Shown here: piece by piece, positions 1 to 6,825 of the stretch
How positions within the stretch are numbered: position 1 is the first letter of the stretch
Layout: the number at the start of each line of letters is the position of its first letter
DNA from: Actinomycetes bacterium
Lineage (GTDB): Bacteria > Actinomycetota > Actinomycetes > Propionibacteriales > Propionibacteriaceae
NCBI GenBank assembly: GCA_023412435.1
Contig: JAEYNS010000035.1
Coordinates: 1-14,718, forward strand
Length of the DNA: 14,718 nt
Direction: 5' to 3'
Made by a program: the position numbers and the translations under genes
The notes under the pieces: generated by a model
What the model was told of the DNA's origin: nothing
The model's input: only the letters and a program-made list of their open reading frames with translations
The model's database searches: none

Positions 1-54
1 GCCCCACTCTACGAGGGGTGGCCACGCCGCCGGCCGCCCCGGGGCAGCCTCGGC

Positions 55-1419
55 TCAGTCGGCGGGCCGGCAGCCGCACCGGGCGATTGCGCTCGCGGTC
101 CGGTCCAGCCAGTTGTAGGCGGTGTCACGGTTGACCGCCTGGTTGGCCATCAGCGCGAAGGTCAGCGTGGCCCCGTCCTTCGTCGTGACGTACCCGGCGA
201 GACTGGCCACCCCCAGCAGGGTGCCCGTCTTGGCGTGGACCACCGTGCGGCCCGCCTTCTCCGCCTTGTCGTCGAAGCGCTCCTTGAGCGTGCCGTTCAC
301 GCCCGCCACGGGCAGTCCGTTCGCCACCGTCGCGAGCGAGGGCGTGGTCAGGGTGTAGGCGAGCGCACGGGCGAGGACGGACGGACGCAGCCGGGACTTG
401 CCGGACAGGCCCGAACCGTCGTCGATCACCAGGCCGTCCGCCCACAGGTCGTGGCGCTTCAGCCAGTCGGTCACCGCGGCCGAGCCGGCCTTGAAGCTGC
501 CGTTGCCCCCGGTGTGGACGGCGACCTGCCGGGACAGCACCTCGGCGACGAAGTTGTCGCTGGTGCGCAGCATGTGCCCCACGATCAGCGACAGCGGGGC
601 CGACCTCGCCTCCGCCACTACCGCTGCGGCGGCCGCTGCCTGCTCCGGCTTCACCGCGGTGACCTTGATGCCGCCCGCCTTCAGCCGGGCGGCGAAGGCC
701 TGGGCGGCGGTCCGTGCCGGGTCGGGATGCACCGACCACTGCCCGTCGCGGGCGCCGTTGATGGTCAGCGCCGCGACCCGTGCCGTATACGACTTCCAGG
801 TCGGCTTCCAGGAGGGGTGCCAGATCGGGCCGGCGAACAGCGTGTCGTCGTACCCGAGCCGGACGGTCGTGGTGCCGGCCTGCTTCAGCGCGGCGACGGT
901 CTGATCGGCGAGCCCCTCCAGCGAGGCGAGTCGCGATCGCGAGGTCGACTGCTGGTTGGTCAGCATCGGGTCGCCGCCGCCGACCAGCACCAGGCGGCCC
1001 GGCTTCGCCGAGACCACCCGGGTCTCGAAGGTGGAGTCCTGCCCGAGGGTGTCGACCACCGCCAGCGCGGTCATCACCTTCATGGTGGACGCCGGCACGA
1101 GCGGTTCGTCGCCCCTGGTCGTCAGGGTGCGGCCGGTCGCGGGGTCGACCACCACCAGCCCGGTGGCCTTGATCCCCGAGCGGGAGATCGCCGCCAGGTC
1201 GCGGCTCAGCAGCTTGCCGTCCGGGATCGGCGGCGGGGCCTGGCTGGGCGCAGGCGAAGGGGCGGCGGACGGGTCGGCGCCGGCGGACGCGCCCGGCCGG
1301 GCGCCGTCCAGAGCCGACGGCGACGTGGTGGTGACGGGAGGCACAGTGGAGCACCCGGCGAGCACGGCTGCGGCCAGCGCCGCAGCCAGGACACGCGGGC
1401 CGTGCGTCCGTCCCACCAC
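55..1419 (-). CDS. dacB: D-alanyl-D-alanine carboxypeptidase / endopeptidase, PBP4 (peptidase S13) family lipoprotein
   Basis: This is a class C penicillin-binding protein that trims or cleaves peptidoglycan peptides outside the membrane. All three active-site motifs are visible: S111-T-M-K114 (nucleophilic Ser and Lys), S287-D-N289 and K397-T-G399. The large gap between the first two motifs is typical of the PBP4/S13 family, which carries inserted domains there. The N-terminus is a signal peptide ending in a lipobox, L-A-G-C with Cys23, so the protein is probably anchored as a lipoprotein. A Ser/Pro/Ala-rich linker follows. The open frame continues upstream to 1524, but AGGAGG at 1425-1430 lies 5 nt before GTG 1419 and 8 nt before GTG 1416; either GTG is the likely start (454 or 453 aa). 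The upstream extension has no signal-peptide character. The gene is divergent from ppa, an arrangement known in mycobacteria and other actinobacteria. Confidence 0.93.
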   Translation of the reverse strand: MVGRTHGPRVLAAALAAAVLAGCSTVPPVTTTSPSALDGARPGASAGADPSAAPSPAPSQAPPPIPDGKLLSRDLAAISRSGIKATGLVVVDPATGRTLTTRGDEPLVPASTMKVMTALAVVDTLGQDSTFETRVVSAKPGRLVLVGGGDPMLTNQQSTSRSRLASLEGLADQTVAALKQAGTTTVRLGYDDTLFAGPIWHPSWKPTWKSYTARVAALTINGARDGQWSVHPDPARTAAQAFAARLKAGGIKVTAVKPEQAAAAAAVVAEARSAPLSLIVGHMLRTSDNFVAEVLSRQVAVHTGGNGSFKAGSAAVTDWLKRHDLWADGLVIDDGSGLSGKSRLRPSVLARALAYTLTTPSLATVANGLPVAGVNGTLKERFDDKAEKAGRTVVHAKTGTLLGVASLAGYVTTKDGATLTFALMANQAVNRDTAYNWLDRTASAIARCGCRPAD

Positions 1420-1449
1420 CTGCTCCTCCTCGTTTGCGGCGCCGGGCGA

Positions 1450-1455
1450 TAGGCT
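1450..1455 (+). promoter_or_regulatory. Putative -10 element of the ppa operon (TAGGCT)
   Basis: TAGGCT fits the actinobacterial TANNNT -10 pattern. It lies about 50 nt before the ppa ATG in the roughly 80-bp gap between divergent dacB and ppa. The same hexamer occurs before two other genes in this window. No good -35 hexamer is seen at 16-18 nt, so the call rests on the -10 alone. Confidence 0.35.
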
Positions 1456-1502
1456 CGACTCGCGCGCCATTCCATGATGACAGAGAGGCCGAGGTGACCC
1501 GG

Positions 1503-2072
1503 ATGGACCAGCCCTCCTTCGCACGCCCCAAGATGCAGCCGCACCTGCACTTCGATGTCACCATCGAGATCCCCAAGGGAACCAAGAACAAGTACGAGAT
1601 GGATCACCACACCGGCCGGATCCGGCTGGACCGGACGCTGTTCACCTCGACCCAGTATCCCAACGACTACGGCTTCATCGAGGGCACCCTCGGCCAGGAC
1701 GGGGATCCGCTGGACGCGATGGTACTGGTGCCGGAGGCAACCTTCCCGGGCGCGCTGATCGAGTGCCGGGCGATCGGCATGTTCCGGATGAGCGACGAGA
1801 TGGGCGGCGACGACAAGGTGCTGTGCATCCCGGTCGCCGACGAGCGGCAGGCGAACATCAAGGAACTGACGGACCTGCCGAACCTGACGCTGCTCGAGAT
1901 CGAGCACTTCTTCACCGTCTACAAGGACCTCGAGCCGGGCAAGTCGGTCGAAGGCGCGGTCTGGGTGGGCCACTCCGAGGCGGAGATGGAGATCCGGGCC
2001 AGCTGGGCCAGGGCCCGCGGCACCAGCTACGAGAACGAGTTCACCCGGTCGGACGAGGCCGCCGCGCGCTAG
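1503..2072 (+). CDS. ppa: Inorganic pyrophosphatase, family I (soluble)
   Basis: Hydrolyses pyrophosphate to two phosphates in the cytoplasm, pulling forward polymerisation and nucleotide-activation reactions. The 189-aa product has the family I signatures in order: the E-I-P-K-G strand at residues 22-26, Y-P-x-D-Y-G-F-I-E at 52-60 and the metal-binding signature D66-G-D68-P-L-D71. Later in the chain, GGDDKVL and the HFF-x-x-YKDLE segment are also typical. ATG 1503 is chosen; GAGG at 1491-1494 sits 8 nt upstream. GTG 1494 (with AGAGG 5 nt before it) and Met11 at 1533 are alternatives, since relatives start close to the [10 protein letters not shown] strand. It is the first gene of an operon with the sixA-like gene (2 nt gap) and the metallophosphoesterase gene. 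Nothing appears damaged. Confidence 0.96.
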   Translation: MDQPSFARPKMQPHLHFDVTIEIPKGTKNKYEMDHHTGRIRLDRTLFTSTQYPNDYGFIEGTLGQDGDPLDAMVLVPEATFPGALIECRAIGMFRMSDEMGGDDKVLCIPVADERQANIKELTDLPNLTLLEIEHFFTVYKDLEPGKSVEGAVWVGHSEAEMEIRASWARARGTSYENEFTRSDEAAAR

Positions 2073-2074
2073 CG

Positions 2075-2578
2075 ATGGCACCAGGCGGCGAGAGGACGAA
2101 GCGGCGCCTGTTCCTGATGCGACACGCCCAGGCCGCCTCCTTCGCGCCGGGCGGCGGTGACAGGGACCGCCTGCTGACCCACGAAGGGGAGGCGCAGGCG
2201 CGCAGGGTCGGCGTCCAGCTCGCCGGCGCGGGCATCGAGCGGGTGCTCGCCTCGCCCGCCGTCCGGGCCCGCCAGACCGCCGAGGCGCTCGGTCTCCCGG
2301 TGCAGGTCACCGTGGTCGACGCGCTCTACAACTGCTCGGCGGCGACCCTGGCCACCACCGTCTCCCGGTTGCCCGAGTACGTGCGCACCGCCCTCGTGGT
2401 GGGCCACTTCCCCGGGGTGCCGGGGCTGGTGCAGACCCTCGTCGACCGGCAGGCCGCCGGACCCGACGTGTCGGTCTTGGCCCGGCAGTTCCCGCCCGCC
2501 ACCGTCGTGGAGCTGGAGTTCACCGACCCGTGGCCCGACCTGCACATCGCCCGGCTGGTGGCAGTCCGCCGGCCCTGA
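2075..2578 (+). CDS. sixA: SixA-type phosphohistidine phosphatase (histidine phosphatase superfamily)
   Basis: A 167-aa histidine-phosphatase-superfamily protein of the short SixA type, expected to remove phosphate from phosphohistidine on signalling or phosphotransfer proteins in the cytoplasm. The catalytic R16-H17-A motif replaces the RHG of phosphoglycerate mutases, as is usual in SixA. The SPAxRARQTAE block, with its phosphate-binding Arg, and the second catalytic His in V-V-G-H-F-P are present. The start ATG 2075 is 2 nt after the ppa stop, with only a weak GAGG 16 nt upstream, so translation is probably coupled to ppa. The next ATG falls inside the first strand (M15) and would delete it. 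The natural target is not visible. A PTS permease with phosphohistidine sites is encoded about 900 bp away, which is suggestive but not evidence. Confidence 0.85.
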   Translation: MAPGGERTKRRLFLMRHAQAASFAPGGGDRDRLLTHEGEAQARRVGVQLAGAGIERVLASPAVRARQTAEALGLPVQVTVVDALYNCSAATLATTVSRLPEYVRTALVVGHFPGVPGLVQTLVDRQAAGPDVSVLARQFPPATVVELEFTDPWPDLHIARLVAVRRP

Positions 2579-2592
2579 GCCGAGGAGCACCC

Positions 2593-3480
2593 ATGCGGAC
2601 CTCCGAGTACCCACGCCCCGCCCACGTGCTGGCGCACTTCAGCGACACCCACCTGCGTCACCCGGACGCCCCGCTGGTGCGCGGAGTCCTCGATCCGCGG
2701 GTGCCGCTCAGCGAGTTGCTGGCGGGGCTGCTGCTCAGCGGTCACTCCCCCGAGATGCTGTTGTTCACCGGCGACCTGAGCGACGACGGGACACCGGAGT
2801 CGTACCGGGAACTCAAGGACCTGGTCGAACCGATCGCCGACGCACTCGGCGCCCGGGTGCTGTGGCTGAACGGCAACCATGACGACCGGGCCGCCTTCCG
2901 CACCGAGTTGCTGGGCGAGCCGGCGGGCGACGCGCCCATCAACCGGGTGCAGTGGCTCGGCGGGCTGCGCCTGCTCTGCCTCGACGCCACGGTGCCGGGC
3001 CGCGACCACGGCGAGCTGGCCAGCGAGTCCCTTGCCTGGCTGGCTGCCCAGCTGGCCGAACCCGCGCCGGAGGGCACCGTGCTGGCGATGCACCACCCGC
3101 CCGTGCCCGTGGTGCAGGATCTCGCGGCCAGCTGGGAACTGGTGGGCCAGCAGCAACTCGCCGAGGTGGTGCGCGGCAGCGACGTCCGGTGCATCCTCGG
3201 CGGACACTTCCACCAGACCAGCTACGGCAGCTTCGCCGGCGTCGGGGTGTCCGCGGTGACCGCGACCAGCTATGCCCAGGACCTGTTCGCCGGCCGCGGC
3301 AGCCGTGGCCACGCCGGCGGCCAGGGCTTCAACCTGGTGCGGATCTACCCCGACACGATCAACCACACGCTGGTGCCGATCGGGCGCCACCCGACGGTGA
3401 CGACGCCCCGCGACGAGGCTGAGTCGGCCGCCGAGCTGGCCCGTCGCGGAGTCCGGATCTCCGACGTCTCATCCGGCTAG
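2593..3480 (+). CDS. cpdA: Metallophosphoesterase, class III 3',5'-cyclic nucleotide phosphodiesterase-like (CpdA/Rv0805 type)
   Basis: A 295-aa calcineurin-like dinuclear metallophosphoesterase. The metal and catalytic motifs are complete and in family order: D18-T-H20, G-D61-L, G-N95-H96-D97, H167-H168 and G-H205-F-H207. This set and the length match bacterial class III cAMP phosphodiesterases such as Rv0805 and CpdA. Many proteins in this family also act on 2',3'-cyclic or other phosphodiesters, so the substrate is less sure than the fold. ATG 2593 is supported by GAGGAG at 2582-2587, 5 nt upstream. It is the last gene of the ppa operon, 14 nt after the sixA-like gene. Its TAG stop (3478-3480) overlaps the opposing TAG stop of the PTS gene in one CTAG, leaving no room for a terminator between them. 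Confidence 0.85.
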   Translation: MRTSEYPRPAHVLAHFSDTHLRHPDAPLVRGVLDPRVPLSELLAGLLLSGHSPEMLLFTGDLSDDGTPESYRELKDLVEPIADALGARVLWLNGNHDDRAAFRTELLGEPAGDAPINRVQWLGGLRLLCLDATVPGRDHGELASESLAWLAAQLAEPAPEGTVLAMHHPPVPVVQDLAASWELVGQQQLAEVVRGSDVRCILGGHFHQTSYGSFAGVGVSAVTATSYAQDLFAGRGSRGHAGGQGFNLVRIYPDTINHTLVPIGRHPTVTTPRDEAESAAELARRGVRISDVSSG

Positions 3481-5555
3481 CGCACCACGTCGATCACCGG
3501 CTCCCCGGCCGCGACCTCCCCGGCCGGCAGCGGGGTCACCGCGGTGAGCGCCGCGGTGTTGATGACCACGAGGATCGTGGTGGTGTCGTAGCCCGCCGCC
3601 GCCACCGCCGCCAGGTCGACGGTGCCCAGCGGATCGCCCGCGGCCACCCGCTGGCCGGGTGCCACGTGCACCTCGAAGCCCTTTCCCTCGAGCTGGACGG
3701 TGTCGATCCCGACGTGGACCAGCACCTCGACACCGTCGTCGGTCCTCAGGCCGAACGCGTGTCCGCTGTCGGGAACGGTGACGAGCTCGCCACCGACGGG
3801 CGCCACCACCCGTCCGTCCCTGGGCACGATGCCCACCCCCTCGCCCAGCGCCCGTGAGGCGAACACCTTGTCGGCCACCTCGTCGAGGGAGACCACCCGG
3901 CCGGCGATCGGCGCACCGACGACCTCGGTGGCGGCGGCCAGCGCGGTCGCCGTCGCCGCCGGGGCTGCCGCCGCCAGGGGTTCGGCTGCGCCAGGACTGC
4001 CGGACGAGACCGGGACGGCCACCCGGGTGGCACTGGCCGCCGCCAGCGCCAGGTCGGCCTCGTTCTGCTCGCGCTCGGCGAGGAATTCGGCGCGCTGCTC
4101 GGGCGTCCGGTAGTCGGAGATGATGACCAGCGCCATCGCGGTCACGAAGGCCGCGGCGATCGCGATTCCGTACACCCAGATCGGGTCGAACACAGGGATG
4201 GTCAGCAGCGAGGTGAAGGCGAACGCGCCCGTGGTGACGCCGCCGAGCAGGCCGACGATCAGGCCGCCCACGGCACAGCCCACCAGCATGCGCGGGTAGA
4301 TCCGCTTGAACCGCAGGTGGATGCCGTACAGGGACGGCTCCGAGATGCCGCCGAACAGGCCTGCCGCCAGCGCGCCGGTGGCGGTCTGGCGCATCTGGAC
4401 GTCCCGGTCGCGCATCGAGAGCACGAGGACGCCGGCGGTGGCCCCGAAGCAGGCGAAGTTCCACGTCCCCATCGGGCCCTGGATGAAGTCGTACCCCAGG
4501 GTGTCGATGTTGGCCAGCATCAGCGCGTTGAGCGGCCAGTGCAGGCCCAGCGGGACCAGGAACGGGTAGATCAGCGGGATGATGATCGCGAAGACGATCG
4601 GTGCTGCGCTGTTCAGCCAGGCCAGGCCGGTGCCGATGCCGGTACCGAGCCAGATCCCGAGCGGGCCGATCAGGAACGCGGTCACCGGGATCATGATCAG
4701 CATCGACAGGAACGGCACGAACACCATCTGGACGTTCTCGGGGAAGACCCGCTTGAAGAACTTGTAGACCACCGCGAGCACCGCGACCATGATCAGCGGC
4801 ACGAAGACCTGGCCGCCGTAGGAGTTGAGCTGCATCGGCAGGCTGAAGATGTTCGCCACGCAGGTCGGGTCGCCGCCGGGAATCGGGCTCGGGGTGCAGA
4901 CCGTGTCGGCGAACCGCTCGGGGTTGGACAGGCTGACGAACTCGGGGGTCATCACGGCACCCATCACGGTCGCGCCCACCCAGGGGTCGATGTTGAGCTT
5001 CCTGGCCGCGTTGTAGGCCACCATGATCGGCAGGAAGTAGAACACCGAGCGCCACATCGCGTCGACGAACACCCACGCCGCGGGCTTGTCCGGGGCCCGG
5101 AAGTCCACCACCCCCAGGGCGTCGAGGACGGCCGCGAAGGCGATGATCAGCGAGGCGCCGAGCAGCACGCCCAGCAGGGGGCGGAACGAGTCGGACAGGT
5201 ACTCGAAGAAGCTGTCCAGCCAGGCCACCTTCCCCCGCGCCCTGGAGCGGGCCGCGGCCTTCACGTCCGCGTCGCTGACCTGCTTCTTGCTGCCGGCCAT
5301 ACCGGGCAGGTTCATGATCTCGGTGAAGGTGGTCTGGACGCCGCCGCCGATGACGACCTGGAACCGGTCGCCCGCCTGCGGCACGGCGCCGAGCACGCCC
5401 GGAACCTTGTCGAGGGCCGCCTGGTCGACCTTGCCGGCATCGGCGAGTTCGAAGCGCAGCCGGGTCGCGCAGTGGGTGAGGCCGAGGATGTTGTCGGGTC
5501 CGCCGACGTTGTGGACGATCTGCTCGGCGGTGCTGCCGCCGGGGGTGGGAGGCAC
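3477..5555 (-). CDS. PTS sugar permease EIIBCA, beta-glucoside (Glc superfamily) type
   Basis: A 692-aa single-chain permease that imports and phosphorylates a sugar using phosphate relayed from HPr. Domain order is EIIB (about 1-85, phospho-Cys C29 in T-H-C-A-T-R-L), EIIC (about 115-485, many hydrophobic helices, with the substrate-site motif G403-I-S-E-P407), an Ala/Thr-rich linker (about 500-555), and EIIA (about 560-692). EIIA carries the two conserved histidines H599 and H614, spaced 15 residues as in EIIA-Glc; H614 in VHVGIDTV is the phosphorylated one. The family includes beta-glucoside, sucrose and trehalose permeases, and the exact sugar cannot be read from sequence. GTG 5555 is preceded by AAGGG 7 nt upstream. 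No regulator, hydrolase or BglG-type antiterminator gene is adjacent in this window. The leader has strong hairpins. Confidence 0.9.
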   Translation of the reverse strand: MPPTPGGSTAEQIVHNVGGPDNILGLTHCATRLRFELADAGKVDQAALDKVPGVLGAVPQAGDRFQVVIGGGVQTTFTEIMNLPGMAGSKKQVSDADVKAAARSRARGKVAWLDSFFEYLSDSFRPLLGVLLGASLIIAFAAVLDALGVVDFRAPDKPAAWVFVDAMWRSVFYFLPIMVAYNAARKLNIDPWVGATVMGAVMTPEFVSLSNPERFADTVCTPSPIPGGDPTCVANIFSLPMQLNSYGGQVFVPLIMVAVLAVVYKFFKRVFPENVQMVFVPFLSMLIMIPVTAFLIGPLGIWLGTGIGTGLAWLNSAAPIVFAIIIPLIYPFLVPLGLHWPLNALMLANIDTLGYDFIQGPMGTWNFACFGATAGVLVLSMRDRDVQMRQTATGALAAGLFGGISEPSLYGIHLRFKRIYPRMLVGCAVGGLIVGLLGGVTTGAFAFTSLLTIPVFDPIWVYGIAIAAAFVTAMALVIISDYRTPEQRAEFLAEREQNEADLALAAASATRVAVPVSSGSPGAAEPLAAAAPAATATALAAATEVVGAPIAGRVVSLDEVADKVFASRALGEGVGIVPRDGRVVAPVGGELVTVPDSGHAFGLRTDDGVEVLVHVGIDTVQLEGKGFEVHVAPGQRVAAGDPLGTVDLAAVAAAGYDTTTILVVINTAALTAVTPLPAGEVAAGEPVIDVVR

Positions 5556-5628
5556 GATTGTTCCCTTCTGCTAGGGGTCGCCACCGATGTGGCGTCCGTC
5601 GCCGCCGGAAGGCGTCCACAAACGACGA

Positions 5629-5664
5629 GGACCCGGGACCCACCCGATCGTGGTTCCCAGGTCC
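5629..5664 (-). promoter_or_regulatory. Long stem-loop in the PTS mRNA leader
   Basis: On the minus strand the arms GGACCTGGGA and TCCCGGGTCC form a 10-bp stem with one G-U pair. A single A/G mismatch and an inner CCAC/GTGG stem follow, closed by a 6-nt loop. On the plus strand the G-U becomes a C/A mismatch, so the fold is better as minus-strand RNA, in the direction of the PTS gene. It ends 73 nt before the start codon. No run of T follows, so it is not a classical intrinsic terminator. Confidence 0.5.
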
Positions 5665-5666
5665 AG

Positions 5667-5679
5667 CTCGCTTTGCGAG
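5667..5679 (-). promoter_or_regulatory. Small stem-loop just before the long PTS leader hairpin
   Basis: CTCGC and GCGAG pair perfectly around a 3-nt AAA loop in the minus-strand RNA. Only 2 nt separate it from the long stem-loop, so the two may form one structured leader element. The sequence does not match the known BglG/LicT antiterminator-binding consensus. Confidence 0.35.
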
Positions 5680-5715
5680 TTCCCCCGCGGCAGCGCCATA
5701 CCCCCAGCAAAGCAC

Positions 5716-5729
5716 CGCCCCCGGGGGCG
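5716..5729. repeat. 14-bp perfect GC palindrome, possible operator
   Basis: CGCCCCCGGGGGCG is its own reverse complement. It lies in the spacer of a weak minus-strand promoter candidate (TTGCAC / TTTGCT), a position where a bound repressor would block transcription of the PTS gene. GC-only palindromes also arise by chance in DNA of this composition. Confidence 0.3.
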
Positions 5730-5827
5730 TGCAAGCAGTTCGGGGAACCCGTCGACCGGCGATCCGCGCGAGCCCCTACGGCCCGGGATCAGCCGCCACG
5801 ACACGTTCCACCCCTTGTTGGGCGCCA

Positions 5828-5856
5828 TTCGCCCGAACCTGCCCTGGTGCTACGGT
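5828..5856 (+). promoter_or_regulatory. Putative promoter of the ferritin-like / acyl reductase operon
   Basis: TTCGCC at 5828-5833 and TACGGT at 5851-5856 are separated by 17 nt. The -10 fits TANNNT; the -35 is poor. A start near 5863 would give a 5' leader of about 75 nt before ATG 5938. Confidence 0.35.
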
Positions 5857-5937
5857 GACGCCCACAGGCACGGGGGTCCTGGGCTGCCTGGCCGCCCGCC
5901 CGCTCCCGGCACCGGACCGGACTGGAGGAGTTGGCCC

Positions 5938-6825
5938 ATGACCCGCACCGGCGCCGGCGCGTCGCCCGCCGGTGTGCCGGCCCCAGGGTTCAGCGTGCCC
6001 GCCTACGCCGGGAGCGCCCACGGAAGCCACCGCGCCGAACTGGCCCTGGCAGGTTACGAGTCCGCACCGCTGCCCGTCCCCGTCCTCGACCAGGTCGACA
6101 CCCTGGCCGGCCTCGAGCGCAGCGCCCTGGGCTACCTGCGCAGCGTGCTGGTGACACCCACCCACGCCGACGCCGAGATGACCGCCTTCCTCGTCACCTG
6201 GGCCTACGAGAAGTACTGGCTCGCCGACGCCCTCGAGGCGATCGTCGCCGCGCACCAGGGGTACGCCCCCCGGCCCGCCGCCGACGGCCTCGCCGAGCGG
6301 GTGCGACGCGGCGTGCACGAGGTCGGCGAGCGGCTGGAGCCGATCCGGGAGTCGGTGGTGGCCAACCTGATCGGTGACGACGTGACCGCTGTCCACGCCG
6401 TCACCGCGGCACTCGACGAATGGCTGGTCCAGAGCGCCTACCGCCGTCTCGCCGAATCCGTCGGCGACCACCAGCTGGGCACGACCCTGACCGCCCTGCT
6501 GCAGGTCAAGGCCCGGCACGAGGAGTTCTTCGCCGCCCAGGCCCGCGACCGGCTCGCCGACTCCCCGGGCGCGGTCCGGCTCGCCCGCCGCCGGCTGCGC
6601 CGCACCGTGCTGCCGATCGGGGCGCTCTCCAGGTCGGGCACCGGGATCCACCGGCTGCTCGGCGAGCTGCTCACCCCGTCCGACCTGGCCGCGGTCGACC
6701 GGCGCCTCGACTCCTACCCCGGCCTGGCCGGGTTGCACCCGGCCCGCCGGGCCGCAGCTCACGCCGCCCGGCGGGCCGGCCGCCGCTTCGCCCCACCCCC
6801 GTCGAAGGAGAGCCCGCAGCCGTGA
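5938..6825 (+). CDS. Ferritin-like / acyl-ACP-desaturase-like protein with a broken diiron site (probable pseudoenzyme)
   Basis: A 295-aa helical protein, paralogous over nearly its whole length to the product of the third gene of this operon. Shared blocks include YLRxxLVTPxH, the G-[DE]-D-x-x-A-V-H block, the [DN]-E-W-x-x-x-x-AYRRLA block and the AQAR-x-RL block. In the paralogue the six expected diiron ligands are E45, E77, H80, E141, E171 and H174. The equivalent residues here are E60, K92, L95, E161, K191 and H194: three ligands are lost and two Glu are now Lys. This protein should not bind a normal diiron centre; buried Lys could pair with the remaining Glu. It may be a structural or regulatory partner of the intact paralogue. 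The C-terminus is Arg-rich. ATG 5938 has GGAGGAG 7 nt upstream. The stop overlaps the next start (GTGA), so translation is coupled. Assignment to the desaturase-like branch is from motif shape. Confidence 0.8.
   Translation: MTRTGAGASPAGVPAPGFSVPAYAGSAHGSHRAELALAGYESAPLPVPVLDQVDTLAGLERSALGYLRSVLVTPTHADAEMTAFLVTWAYEKYWLADALEAIVAAHQGYAPRPAADGLAERVRRGVHEVGERLEPIRESVVANLIGDDVTAVHAVTAALDEWLVQSAYRRLAESVGDHQLGTTLTALLQVKARHEEFFAAQARDRLADSPGAVRLARRRLRRTVLPIGALSRSGTGIHRLLGELLTPSDLAAVDRRLDSYPGLAGLHPARRAAAHAARRAGRRFAPPPSKESPQP

Larger units (their letters stand above)
5556..5937. other. 382-bp gene-free regulatory region between divergent PTS and lipid-operon genes
   Basis: No convincing gene is present. 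The frame of the downstream plus-strand gene stays open backwards to 5587, but its strong ribosome site places the start at 5938. Toward the PTS gene the region holds two tandem hairpins (5629-5679), a 14-bp palindrome (5716-5729) and a weak minus-strand promoter candidate: TTGCAC at 5729-5734, a 17-nt spacer and TTTGCT at 5706-5711. Toward the lipid operon it holds a plausible promoter at 5828-5856 and GGAGGAG at 5924-5930, 7 nt before ATG 5938. Confidence 0.7.

Noticed and set aside
36..45. Palindrome GCCCCGGGGC after the dacB stop as a terminator
   Set aside because: It has no loop and no T run, and is of a length expected by chance in this GC-rich DNA.
235..1452. Long plus-strand open frame opposite dacB
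   Set aside because: Antisense shadow with Arg/Gly-rich composition; the minus strand has the SxxK, SxN and KTG motifs.
5629..5680. BglG/LicT-type antiterminator binding site in the PTS leader
   Set aside because: The hairpins do not match the known site consensus, and no antiterminator gene is present in the window.
3469..5715. Very long second reading frame on the minus strand over the PTS gene
   Set aside because: It is a high-GC shadow frame full of Arg, Gly and Pro. The EIIBCA frame shows all family motifs and a ribosome site.
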